A stretch of 64,000 nt of DNA from Chloroflexota bacterium (GTDB lineage: Bacteria; Chloroflexota; UBA11872). Made by a program: the position numbers and the translations under genes. Positions 8,658-17,397 of the stretch are shown in pieces; the first letter of the stretch is position 1, and each line of letters opens with the position of its first letter. The stretch spans positions 62,001-126,000 of the forward strand of contig JAJDZU010000023.1 of NCBI GenBank assembly GCA_022824495.1, read 5' to 3'. Under the pieces are notes generated by a model. That model had not been told where the DNA came from, did not search any database, and worked only from the letters and a program-made list of their open reading frames with translations.

Positions 8658-9425
8658 TTAGTCATCGGCGTGCCGAACGAATACGGAGTCGCCGATGCGA
8701 CAGGCCAATCTCTCGGCGGCCGATTCGCCTGGCACGGCGACCTCCAGCAGGTTCCAACTGCCAATCAACGCCACTGGCTTAACGCCTGCGCCGTAAGTCT
8801 TAGCCAGGCCGTCGATACGGGTGGCGCCGACGCGGGTTTCCAGCATGGAACCAGTCTGCACGAATGCGGCCGGGATGTTTGTGATCAGGTTTCCGAAAAC
8901 GTCGATGTGTATGACCTCGCCCCTGGCAATGGGCGTGTCAGCGCACGCGGATGGTCGGTCCACGCGCACCGGATCCTGGACGGGTGTGCCAAGCCACTCC
9001 GGGCGCTCGTAGTTCGCTAGGCGTGCGGCCACGGGCGCAAAGATGTCGCGGGCGTGGAAAGTAGGCGTCACCTTGCTTCGCCAGGTTTCCGGACGGTTCA
9101 GGGTCCAGCACTGAATGTCGCCGTCAGTGGGCGTCAACAAGCCATTGTCGGGTCCGACCAGCCAGCGGCCATCGCGTCGAACGATCAGGCCGTGCCGCTC
9201 GGTGCCGACTCCGGGGTCGACCACGGCCAGAAGGACGGCTCCGCACGGCAAGTACTCAAGCGAGGCGTCCACGATGTGCGCGCCCAGGTGTATTTGATGA
9301 GGGGGGACGCCGTGGGTCAGGCTGACGACGCGCGCTTCCGACGCTGCGGCAATTGCCGCAGCCACTTGCCCAGCATAAGGATCGTCCGTGCCGAAGTCGG
9401 TCAGCAACGCTACAAGGCGGTTCAC
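8658..9425 (-). CDS. SAM hydrolase / SAM hydroxide adenosyltransferase (DUF62 family)
   Basis: 255 residues of the fluorinase/chlorinase-like fold. Family motifs: LLTDFGTDDPYAGQ at the N-terminus, VVDPGVGT, VGPDNGLLTP and HARDIFAPVAARLA. Most non-halogenating members hydrolyse S-adenosylmethionine to adenosine and methionine using an Asp-Arg-His triad. The halogenase-specific insertion of fluorinase is not seen, so hydrolysis is the best guess. GTG start overlaps the P1 peptidase stop as GTGA, suggesting coexpression. Confidence 0.88.
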   Translation of the reverse strand: MNRLVALLTDFGTDDPYAGQVAAAIAAASEARVVSLTHGVPPHQIHLGAHIVDASLEYLPCGAVLLAVVDPGVGTERHGLIVRRDGRWLVGPDNGLLTPTDGDIQCWTLNRPETWRSKVTPTFHARDIFAPVAARLANYERPEWLGTPVQDPVRVDRPSACADTPIARGEVIHIDVFGNLITNIPAAFVQTGSMLETRVGATRIDGLAKTYGAGVKPVALIGSWNLLEVAVPGESAAERLACRIGDSVFVRHADD

Positions 9426-10327
9426 GTCAGCGCCGCTGGTAGTCCATAGGCGGGTCGTGCCCGCAGCACGCCCTGAACGATGGCGGCCGAAAACGCCTCA
9501 GCGGCAGTGTGGCCCACGGCCGTGAGATCGAAATCCCTGGTGCGGGTGCCCAGTGCTACCGCAAAAATCGCGTCGCCGTCGTTCATGCCGTGGCTCGGAC
9601 GCACGGCTCGCGCCAGGCCGTCGTGCGACATTTCAGCGATTTTCTGAAGTTGCCAGCGTTCCAGCATGGAATTCACGGCCACGATGCCAATCGTGGTGTT
9701 CTGTCCGGGACTGCGAGGGGGCGTGGTTGAAGCCGCGGCCAACTGACACCCGCTGATCGGGTCATAGACGGCGCCCGCCGGGTTCACGACTGCCAGGGCG
9801 GCTGCTTCGACTTCCCCGTTGCGCGACATCGCACTTCCGAGGCCGCCTTTCATGCGACCAGCGCCGAAACCGATGGTGGCGCCGGTTCCCGCACCCACGT
9901 TGCCTTGCGGAACGGAGTGCACGGTTGCCGCGGTGGCGGCCTCCTCGCCCGAGACGGCGGTTGGCCGGACTGACGAATCTCCGACCGACAAGTCATAAAT
10001 GACGGCTGCCGGCACAATGGGCACGGGGCCGGCTGCGGTCGGAAACCCACGCTCCCGAGCTTCCAGGTATCTCATCACACCATCAGCCGCGGACAATCCA
10101 AAGGCGCTTCCTCCGGTCAGCAGAATGGCGTCGGCGTGGCCTACCAGGCCGCCCGGATGCAGCGCGTCCGTCTCGCGAGTCCCGGGAGCCGATCCGCGAA
10201 CATCGACTGCAGCCGGCACGGCGCGCTCGAAGAGCACTACCGTACAGCCGGTGCCGGCGTTGGCGTCCGTCCAATGTCCAACCCGCACGCCTGGCAGCGC
10301 CGTGAGCGTTGAGTTCGCGTCGACCAC
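9422..10327 (-). CDS. P1 family (S58, DmpA-like) peptidase
   Basis: 301 residues. GHWTDANAGTGCTVVLFE, then LTGGSAFGLSAADGVMRYLE and VGAGTGATIGFGAGRMKGGLG are typical of DmpA/P1 N-terminal nucleophile aminopeptidases, which self-cleave into two chains. The predicted nucleophile is a Thr in the segment NTTIGIVAVN. Substrates vary between D-amino acid peptides and beta-peptides. GTG start at 10327; transcribed with the SAM hydrolase downstream. Confidence 0.87.
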   Translation of the reverse strand: MVDANSTLTALPGVRVGHWTDANAGTGCTVVLFERAVPAAVDVRGSAPGTRETDALHPGGLVGHADAILLTGGSAFGLSAADGVMRYLEARERGFPTAAGPVPIVPAAVIYDLSVGDSSVRPTAVSGEEAATAATVHSVPQGNVGAGTGATIGFGAGRMKGGLGSAMSRNGEVEAAALAVVNPAGAVYDPISGCQLAAASTTPPRSPGQNTTIGIVAVNSMLERWQLQKIAEMSHDGLARAVRPSHGMNDGDAIFAVALGTRTRDFDLTAVGHTAAEAFSAAIVQGVLRARPAYGLPAALT

Positions 10328-10400
10328 CTGGTGCCTCGGACATCTCGAACATGTGGACTGATTGTCACAGACGCGCTGCCTCGCCCGAATAGAATCACGT

Positions 10401-11678
10401 ATGCCTCGACGTTTTTCGCGGCGAGTGTTCGTAACTGGGGCGGCTATCGCAACCGCCGCTTGCGGGGCCGCGGTTCAGTCAGCCGATGTACCGCAGGGGT
10501 TGGTGGTTGCGGCTGGCGACGAACCGAGTGTCGACCTTCCGACCACCATGGTCGACGATCGTCAGTTGCGAGCGAGTCTAATGGCCGACGCAACAAGACT
10601 GGCTCGAATGGATGCATCGCCTTCATTGCGAACGTCGGACCTTGGCGCGGCCCTGATTCGCTCTATCGGTGAGACTGGCCTGGATGCCGAACGGCGGGAA
10701 TTCCTGGCCGCTGGTCGTGGCCTCCCAGCCGTAAGCCTTCGAGTCGACGGTGACTTCTATCTCGCTGCAGGCATGATCTACTCGGCCATCGGAGTGGTCG
10801 AGGGACCGCTGCTGGAGGCCGAAGTCGACGACGAGGGAGCGCTTCGCGGATCAGGCTACGAAGACGCCGTGGTACTTGTGGCTCGGGGGGTCACGCCCTT
10901 TCGAGTAATTGGCCAGCTGCTTGAGGACGCCGGCGCCGCCGCCGTCATCATTTACAACAATCGCCCGGGTCTGCTCTACGGAACCCTCAGCCAGCCGTCG
11001 AAGATTCCTGTGATTTCCGTGACGGAGGAAGCCGGCGAGGACCTGGTTGAGCGCCTGGGACATGGTGAGGTCCGGGCCGTTGTGGATGTCTCGGCGCCGC
11101 CGCGGTCGTTTGAGGGCGCGAATGTCATCGGGCATCGGGCAGGGCCGTTGCGGCGTCAGATCATCGTCACCACGCCAGCGGACAGTCACCTGGGCGACTA
11201 CTCGGACGGCGGCAACGCCGATGGACTTGCGCTGCTGCTCGCGCTGGCACGCCACGCCGACGAAGTACGACCCACGCATTCAATGAGCTTTGTCGCGTTT
11301 GACGGCACGCATCGTGGATACGTCGGAAGCCGGTGGTACCTGGCGCACCTGTCGGACGACGAGCGCGAGTCAATCGGCGGCGTTCTCGCCTTCGATCGAC
11401 CGGGACGCTCGCAACCTCTGCAAGTAGGCGCCTCGGCCACACTGTCCCCGCTAGTCGACCAGCGACTCGAGGCCATGGGCGCCGACCTGCGAGTGATGCC
11501 TGACTTTGGCGTCGGGCGCGGCGACCACGACGTGTTTTCTGCCCGAGGGGTCCCGTATGTCTTTCTTACTCGCACCGGCCCTGGTGAAATCTCGGCGGAT
11601 CACCTTGTTCGTGCATTCGAGGTTGCCACCGCCGCACTCGACGTGATGGATGGCCTGGATTCGAGCGCCGCGCCCTAG
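10401..11678 (+). CDS. M28-peptidase-like lipoprotein with PA domain, catalytic motif degenerate
   Basis: 425 residues starting at ATG 10401 with an Arg-pair signal (MPRRFSRRVF) and lipobox ATAAC, Cys 21, so an exported lipoprotein. The middle (about 150-225) looks like a PA insert (AAAVIIYNNRPGLLYGTL). The second half resembles M28 aminopeptidases: DSHLGDYSDGGNADGLALLLALAR, SFVAFDGTHRGYVGSRWYL, and HDVFSARGVPYVFL. The Glu-Glu pair that normally follows FAFFDA/FV..GEE is replaced here (DGTHRG), so the enzyme may be inactive or changed. The stop shares CTAG with mazG. Confidence 0.75.
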   Translation: MPRRFSRRVFVTGAAIATAACGAAVQSADVPQGLVVAAGDEPSVDLPTTMVDDRQLRASLMADATRLARMDASPSLRTSDLGAALIRSIGETGLDAERREFLAAGRGLPAVSLRVDGDFYLAAGMIYSAIGVVEGPLLEAEVDDEGALRGSGYEDAVVLVARGVTPFRVIGQLLEDAGAAAVIIYNNRPGLLYGTLSQPSKIPVISVTEEAGEDLVERLGHGEVRAVVDVSAPPRSFEGANVIGHRAGPLRRQIIVTTPADSHLGDYSDGGNADGLALLLALARHADEVRPTHSMSFVAFDGTHRGYVGSRWYLAHLSDDERESIGGVLAFDRPGRSQPLQVGASATLSPLVDQRLEAMGADLRVMPDFGVGRGDHDVFSARGVPYVFLTRTGPGEISADHLVRAFEVATAALDVMDGLDSSAAP

Positions 11679-12952
11679 GCCCTCAAGCCTTCGGTTCGCG
11701 TCTCGCCTATAGGTTCGCGGGCGAATTGCCCCGCCTGACCGCGAGCATGGTTGCTCGACCATCGGTTTCGCAGCCGAGCGTTCGCATCTCGTAGCGCCAT
11801 GTCCAGGTTGATGTCCGCCACCTCGGCGCGTCCGGCCACCCACAAAAGCGCGTCGCCCAGTGACTCCGCGTCGTCGCCTGATATTAGCGCCGCGACGGTC
11901 TCTGCTTGTAGGTCCGCCGAGTCCTGTCGATCGCCGGCGCGGCGGAGGGCGCGGACGGCCGAGTGCGCAAACGCCAAGCTGGGCAGTGAATTCGGCAGAC
12001 CGTCCAGTGGTCCTGACTCGCCACCGTGCTCTGCCGCCTTGATCTGGGCCCACGACTTACCCAGGTCCTCCAGTTCTTCGAACGGTACGTCGCCGAAGAC
12101 GTGGGGATGTCGTCGAATCATCTTGGCGTTAATGGCTGCGATTACGTCCGGCCAATCAAAGCCGCCACGCTGCCGGGCGATTTCCGCGTGAAGCACAAGG
12201 TTCAGAAGCACGTCGCCGAACTCGTCGGTCATGGCGCGGTCATTCTTCTGCTCGATGGCGACCAGAGCTTCGTGTGCTTCCTCGACCAGGTACGGACGCA
12301 ACGACGCGTGCGTCTGGCTCTTGTCCCAGGGGCACCCGCCCGGACCACGCAGTCGGCGAGCGATGTCGAGGAGTGTGTTGGTATCGCGAAGTCTCGATTG
12401 TTCGGTCGGAAGAGCTCGCAGCGATGCTGGGAACGATTGAGATTCGGCTGTCTTGACCAAGCGCCACCGCGCGGAAGACCACGGTCTGATTTCGATGACC
12501 GCCTCCGACCCGTAGGCGGCGAGGAGGCGACGTCGCCAAGCGTGCAATTGGCGATCGTCGGCGATGCCGCGCACCAGGGACTGCATCCCGGGCGCGGGCC
12601 GCCAATCCATGGCGGCTGACCCGGTCACCGCGGGGCCCTCGATGGCTGGCGCGGATTCCGGTCCAACGGTCAGCGATATGGTCCCCTGGTCCGCCAACTT
12701 CCGGAGAACGGCAACGCCTGGATCATCGTCTGAACCGAGGCCCGGCGCCAGGTAGAGGATGTGCGTGGCTGCCAGGTCGGCAAGTGCGCGAGCCCAGGCG
12801 TTGACGTTCGATGGCGCTGGCATCCGCGCGGCACTTGAGACGCCGGGAATCGCGGTCCACGACGCAACCGTTTCAGACGGCGTTGGTGCCGCACCCGCTA
12901 GTGGATTGCCAGTCCCATCCCCGACAAACGCCACGCGCACGGCGACGCTCAT
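11675..12952 (-). CDS. mazG: MazG-family nucleoside triphosphate pyrophosphohydrolase with a long N-terminal region
   Basis: 425 residues. The MazG domain begins near residue 205 with LRGPGGCPWDKSQTHASLRPYLVEEAHEAL, followed by DEFGDVLLNLVLHAEIA with acidic metal-binding residues, and IRRHPHVFGDV. It hydrolyses NTPs to NMP and PPi, a house-cleaning role. The first 200 residues (VAFVGDGTGNPLAG..) are poorly conserved; they may be a degenerate tetrapyrrole-methylase domain as in YabN, but I cannot confirm that. The second MazG repeat of the long family is reduced. ATG 12952 chosen; ATG 12985 would add 11 residues. Confidence 0.85.
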   Translation of the reverse strand: MSVAVRVAFVGDGTGNPLAGAAPTPSETVASWTAIPGVSSAARMPAPSNVNAWARALADLAATHILYLAPGLGSDDDPGVAVLRKLADQGTISLTVGPESAPAIEGPAVTGSAAMDWRPAPGMQSLVRGIADDRQLHAWRRRLLAAYGSEAVIEIRPWSSARWRLVKTAESQSFPASLRALPTEQSRLRDTNTLLDIARRLRGPGGCPWDKSQTHASLRPYLVEEAHEALVAIEQKNDRAMTDEFGDVLLNLVLHAEIARQRGGFDWPDVIAAINAKMIRRHPHVFGDVPFEELEDLGKSWAQIKAAEHGGESGPLDGLPNSLPSLAFAHSAVRALRRAGDRQDSADLQAETVAALISGDDAESLGDALLWVAGRAEVADINLDMALRDANARLRNRWSSNHARGQAGQFAREPIGETRTEGLRA

Positions 12953-13036
12953 CCGTGAGTACTCAGTTTGACTGTGTGGCGCCATGCGCTGCGATATTCT
13001 AGTTCTTAGCCCTGACTGCTAATCCCCGGTGAGTTC

Positions 13037-13423
13037 ATGTACCCGGACGACCTAGGCTACACGCGCGAGCACGAGTGGGTTCGCGACGAAGGCGACCACC
13101 TGCTCGTTGGCATCACGGCGTATGCGCAGGAAGAGCTAGGGGATGTCGTTTACGTTGAACTGCCGACACCGGGGGAGAGCTTTGCCGCGGGCGATGAATT
13201 TGGGACCGTCGAGTCCGTTAAGGCCGTCTCGCCCCTCTACGTCCCAATGTCAGGCGAGATTGTCGAAGTGAACGAGGAACTCGAAGCTCAACCTGAACTC
13301 ATCAACGAAGAGCCGTACGCCGCCGGCTGGATGATCCGGATGGCCGCGAGCGATCCGAGCGAGCGCGACGCCCTGCTCGACGCTCAGGCTTACCAACAGT
13401 TCGTGAATGAGCTACGCGCCTAA
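13037..13423 (+). CDS. gcvH: Glycine cleavage system H protein
   Basis: 128 residues. The lipoyl domain has the lipoylation site K62 in TVESVKAVSPLY, with the conserved GDVVYVELP and INEEPYAAGWMIRM around it. It shuttles the aminomethyl group between the P and T proteins. ATG 13037 has a weak gtgag upstream. The stop lies 17 bases inside gcvPA, so the cluster is translationally coupled. Confidence 0.97.
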   Translation: MYPDDLGYTREHEWVRDEGDHLLVGITAYAQEELGDVVYVELPTPGESFAAGDEFGTVESVKAVSPLYVPMSGEIVEVNEELEAQPELINEEPYAAGWMIRMAASDPSERDALLDAQAYQQFVNELRA

Positions 13424-14762
13424 TACCGACGCCGACCGCGCGGCCATGCTGCGCACGGTCGGCGTCGAATCCATAGACGACCTCTTTGTAGACATCCCGG
13501 TCCAGCACCGCGATCCCGCGCTGGACTTGCCCCCGGCGCTTCCTGAGACCGATGTCATCCGCCATTTGGGACAGCTCGGCGGGCTGAATGCGACGTCGGG
13601 CGACCTGCCGTCGTTCCTGGGCGCCGGGTTCTATCGCCACTTCGTTCCGGCTCTCGTGGATCAGCAGTTGCTGCGGTCGGAGTGGTACACGGCCTACACG
13701 CCGTACCAGCCGGAGATGGCGCAGGGCACGTTGCAGGCCATGTACGAGTTCCAATCGCTTGTCTGCGATCTCACCGGCATGGATGTGTCGAACGCCTCGC
13801 TGTACGACGGCGCGTCGGCGTTGGCGGAGGCCATTCTCCTGTGTCGTGGTCTGACAAGGCGTCCGCGCGTCGTCATTGCCGAAACCGTGCATCCGGCGTA
13901 CCGGGACGTTGCGGCCACCTACACCAGTGCCCTGGATGTCGATCTCCAGGTCGTGCCGGCCGCCGCCCGCGACGGAATCAGTGTCCAACCCGACAACGAG
14001 CCCTTGGTCGAGGCAATCGACGATCAGACGAGCTGCGTCGTCATCCAGCGTCCGGATTTCCTGGGGATGGTGGTCGATCCCGATCCAGTCGTCCAGGCTG
14101 CTCGCCGCCACGGCGCTCGGGTCGTGGTCGTCGTCGGCGATCCGGTTTCTCTCGGCCTATTAGTTCCGCCCGGCGATCTGGGCGCGGACATCGTGGTGGG
14201 CGAGCTTCGCTCGCTGGCAGGTCCTCCGGCCTACGGAGGACCGGGCGCTGGAATGTTCGCCGTCAGGTCCCAGTTGATTCGCCGCGTCCCTGGACGAATC
14301 GCTGGACGTACGGTGGACTTGGACGGCAAGGATGCGTTCGTGCTTACCCTGCAGACCCGTGAACAACACATCCGCCGCGAACGAGCCACGTCCAATATCA
14401 CGACCAACCAGGCCCTGGTGACCCTGGGCGCAACGATTTCGCTCAGCGCCCTGGGCCGTCGCGGTCTCCGCGAAATCGCGGTGCAATCCCTGACCGCGGC
14501 TCACCACGCGGCCGAAGCTCTGGCCGGTGCCGGAGCCGTGATTGCCACCGATGCTCCGTATTTCAACGAATTTCCCGTGCATGCACCCGAGGGCGCCGCA
14601 GCCCGGCTTGACCGTCTCCGCAGGGATGGCAACGTTTTGGCGGGTGTGGATCTTGGCTGCGTGTCCCCCCGGTTCGACGATCTGATTCTCGTGGCCGCCA
14701 CGGAACTTACGACCGCTCGCGACGTCGAAGCGTTGGCCGCGGCCTGGGCTCGTACCCGATGA
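13407..14762 (+). CDS. gcvPA: Glycine dehydrogenase (decarboxylating) subunit 1
   Basis: 451 residues of the alpha (N-terminal) half of two-subunit P protein: FLGAGFYRHFVPALVDQ, YTAYTPYQPEMAQGTLQAMYEFQS, and later GPGAGMFAVR, all typical. With GcvPB it decarboxylates glycine with PLP. ATG 13407 lies inside gcvH; the stop overlaps gcvPB as ATGA. Confidence 0.97.
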   Translation: MSYAPNTDADRAAMLRTVGVESIDDLFVDIPVQHRDPALDLPPALPETDVIRHLGQLGGLNATSGDLPSFLGAGFYRHFVPALVDQQLLRSEWYTAYTPYQPEMAQGTLQAMYEFQSLVCDLTGMDVSNASLYDGASALAEAILLCRGLTRRPRVVIAETVHPAYRDVAATYTSALDVDLQVVPAAARDGISVQPDNEPLVEAIDDQTSCVVIQRPDFLGMVVDPDPVVQAARRHGARVVVVVGDPVSLGLLVPPGDLGADIVVGELRSLAGPPAYGGPGAGMFAVRSQLIRRVPGRIAGRTVDLDGKDAFVLTLQTREQHIRRERATSNITTNQALVTLGATISLSALGRRGLREIAVQSLTAAHHAAEALAGAGAVIATDAPYFNEFPVHAPEGAAARLDRLRRDGNVLAGVDLGCVSPRFDDLILVAATELTTARDVEALAAAWARTR

Positions 14763-16216
14763 CCGACGAACCCCTGATCTACGACCTTTCCAGCCCGGGC
14801 CGGCGGGGCGTGCGTTCACCGCTGCCGCAGTTTGATCCCGTCGATCCTGGCGACGTGTTGCCGTCTTCGGAACTTCGAACCGACCTGCCGTTGCCCGAGG
14901 CTTCCGAAATCGACGTCATGCGCCATTTCCTTCGTCTTTCGCACAAGAACCACAGCGTGGATACGGCCATGTATCCGCTCGGTTCCTGCACCATGAAGTA
15001 CAACCCCAAGGTCAACGAAGTCACGGCCCGTACCCCCGGACTGGCCGACATTCACCCCTACCAGCCGCCCGAAACAGCTCAGGGTGCCTTGGAGTTGATC
15101 TACGAGCTCGAAGCCTTGCTGGCCTCGATCACCGGCTTTCCGGCCGTCTCCACCCAGCCCGCCGCCGGTTCGCAGGGCGAGCTTTGCGGATTGCTCAGCA
15201 TCCTGGCCTGGCACGAGTCGCGCGGGGAGACCCGAACCCAGGTCTTGGTGCCCGACTCCGCGCATGGCACCAATCCCGCTACGGGAACGATGAGCGGCCT
15301 TGAGGTCATCAGCCTTCCGACTGCCGACGACGGTGGCATCGACCTGCAGAACCTCAAGGAGAGCCTGGGTTCGGGCGTGGCGGCCATCATGCTCACGCTG
15401 CCGAGCACCCTGGGCCTGTTCGAACGCCGGATCCTCGAGGTGGTCGAACTGGTCCACGCCGCGGGTGCGCAGGTCTACTGCGACGGCGCCAACATGAACG
15501 CCATGCTGGGCCGCGTGCGTCCCGCAGACCTGGGCATCGACGTGATGCATCTGAATTTACATAAGACTTTCAGCACGCCACATGGAGGTGGCGGTCCGGG
15601 GGCCGGAGCCCTCGCCGTGCAGGCTCACCTGGAACCGTTCCTGCCTGAACCGCGCGTGGTTCGAAACGGTGGCACCTTTGCGCTGGCGGAGCCGTCGCCC
15701 ACCAGCATCGGCCGCGTGCACAGCCACCTCGGCAACTTCGGCAACCTGGTTCGCGCCTACACCTACATCCGCTCGCTCGGAGCCGAAGGGCTGCGTGAGG
15801 CCGCCGACGATGCTGTCCTTAACGCCAACTACCTGCGCGCTTCGCTGTCTGACGACTACGACCTGCCCTACGGCCGCACCTGCATGCACGAAGTCGTCCT
15901 GGCCGGCACTCGCCAACGGCGTCTGGGTGTGCGAACCCTCGATATCGCCAAGCGGCTCATTGACTACGGCATCCACCCGCCAACGATCTACTTCCCGATC
16001 ATCGTGGATGAGGCCCTGATGATTGAGCCCACCGAGACCGAGTCTCGCGAGTCGCTCGATAACTTCATCGACGTCATGCGCCGCATCGCCCGCGAAGCCG
16101 AATCCGATCCCGACAAGCTCCACGATGCCCCCGTCAACGCCCCCGTCCGCCGCCTCGACGAAGTCACCGCCAACCGGCGACCGAATGTTCGGCGCGTCCA
16201 GGAAAGCGGCGATTAG
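14759..16216 (+). CDS. gcvPB: Glycine dehydrogenase (decarboxylating) subunit 2
   Basis: 485 residues of the PLP-binding half. The PLP Lys is about K269 in LNLHKTFSTPHGGGGPGAG. Also YPLGSCTMKYNPK, PAAGSQGELCGLL and DSAHGTNPAT. The three genes gcvH, gcvPA and gcvPB form a closed operon, but no gcvT (aminomethyltransferase) is in the window, so it must be encoded elsewhere. Confidence 0.97.
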   Translation: MTDEPLIYDLSSPGRRGVRSPLPQFDPVDPGDVLPSSELRTDLPLPEASEIDVMRHFLRLSHKNHSVDTAMYPLGSCTMKYNPKVNEVTARTPGLADIHPYQPPETAQGALELIYELEALLASITGFPAVSTQPAAGSQGELCGLLSILAWHESRGETRTQVLVPDSAHGTNPATGTMSGLEVISLPTADDGGIDLQNLKESLGSGVAAIMLTLPSTLGLFERRILEVVELVHAAGAQVYCDGANMNAMLGRVRPADLGIDVMHLNLHKTFSTPHGGGGPGAGALAVQAHLEPFLPEPRVVRNGGTFALAEPSPTSIGRVHSHLGNFGNLVRAYTYIRSLGAEGLREAADDAVLNANYLRASLSDDYDLPYGRTCMHEVVLAGTRQRRLGVRTLDIAKRLIDYGIHPPTIYFPIIVDEALMIEPTETESRESLDNFIDVMRRIAREAESDPDKLHDAPVNAPVRRLDEVTANRRPNVRRVQESGD

Positions 16217-16313
16217 GCTTCGACGCACTGTTTGCCTGCCGGTCCAATTGCTCTGGCAAGCCCTTGCGCCGGTCATTGATCCGCCGACCGACGCGTCGAC
16301 TAGCGTGCGCCAG

Positions 16314-17195
16314 CTAGCTCACGGACTGCCAGACGCGCTGTAACTCGCGGTAACCGATGATCTGGATGCCTTCTTCATCCACGATCCGCGCGGCTTCCGC
16401 GGACACAGCGACATCAAAGTCAGACTGCCGGCCCTCCGGCGTGCCGGTTACGCCCGGTACCCGCGGATCGGCCATCACCGCCCGCAACTCGTCGGTCGCT
16501 ATGCCGGGATGCAGTGCCCATTCACTCAGGCCGGCCGGTAACTCTCGCAGCTTCGTGGCCAACGCCGCGACTTTCTGTTCAGTTGGAATCCGTCCCGAGT
16601 CCAGCACACCGTGCTCGGCTGCGGGCAGCCCTTTCGTGAGCAAGGTCCTTACCAGGTGCGGCGACCCTGCGCGCATCGCCAGCCCATACTCGCGCGCCAG
16701 GCGAAACACCAGGTTGAAGATGTCCTGGCGAAATTCATGCGGACCGTAGTGCGTGTCCAGGTGGCTGGGTTGGAGCCCAAGTGACCTGACGGCCTCGATC
16801 TGAGCTCGAAACTCCGTCTCCAACTCAGCGATGTCGGCCGTCGCCAGGAGGTGCTCGAACCGGTCGTCGCCAAAGAAGTACCCGGACTCATCAAGCAGCG
16901 ACGGAACCTCCGCCGGCGGGGCCAGCGGACCCCAACGGTAGTGCCGGTACTCCGACACAACGGTCAGGTGAACCGCAAACGGAACCTCGGGATTCCTGCG
17001 CAGAAACTCCGCCGCATGCAGAAACCACGGCGTCGACGCCATCAGCGAACACGAACTCACAATGCCCTCGGTGATAGAGCGAATGGCGCCCAGGTTCTGC
17101 CCGTGGCACATGCCAATGTCGTCGGCATTGACAATCAAGAGCCGCGCATCGGGTGGATATCCCAGCAATTCGTTCACACGCGACACGCTCGACAT
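16314..17195 (-). CDS. YdjC/ChbG family carbohydrate deacetylase
   Basis: 293 residues. The metal motif LIVNADDIGMCHGQN at the N-terminus supplies the first Asp, with His residues in FAVHLTVVSEY and PSHLDTHYGPH. Family enzymes such as ChbG remove acetyl groups from chito-oligosaccharides. Start at ATG 17195 because GGAGG lies seven bases upstream. It is divergent from the iolD-like gene across a 202-base region. Confidence 0.85.
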   Translation of the reverse strand: MSSVSRVNELLGYPPDARLLIVNADDIGMCHGQNLGAIRSITEGIVSSCSLMASTPWFLHAAEFLRRNPEVPFAVHLTVVSEYRHYRWGPLAPPAEVPSLLDESGYFFGDDRFEHLLATADIAELETEFRAQIEAVRSLGLQPSHLDTHYGPHEFRQDIFNLVFRLAREYGLAMRAGSPHLVRTLLTKGLPAAEHGVLDSGRIPTEQKVAALATKLRELPAGLSEWALHPGIATDELRAVMADPRVPGVTGTPEGRQSDFDVAVSAEAARIVDEEGIQIIGYRELQRVWQSVS

Positions 17196-17397
17196 CTCAA
17201 ACCTCCTCATTCACGGCTTTGGAGCGGTCGTCGCTCGCGAGCGCGGGGTCCGGGTAAGTGGGCAGACTGGTCGATTCTCGTATGCTTCCCGCCAAGCTTG
17301 ATGGCTGCGTCCAGTCGCCAGACCTAATCCATGCCGGATATCGGCGGCTTGGTGATTGCCTGGAACGACCGCTGAATTTAACAGAGGGGCAATTCTG

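Noticed and set aside
12026-12619. Long plus-strand frame opposite mazG
   Set aside because: The minus strand contains a real MazG domain; the opposite frame is an antisense shadow due to high GC.
12968-13000. TTGACT...TATTCT before gcvH
   Set aside because: The spacer is 21 bases, too long for a confident sigma70 promoter.
15557-16276. Long minus-strand frames in gcvPB and elsewhere
   Set aside because: Rich in Gly/Ala/Val from reverse complement of GC-rich codons; no family motif.
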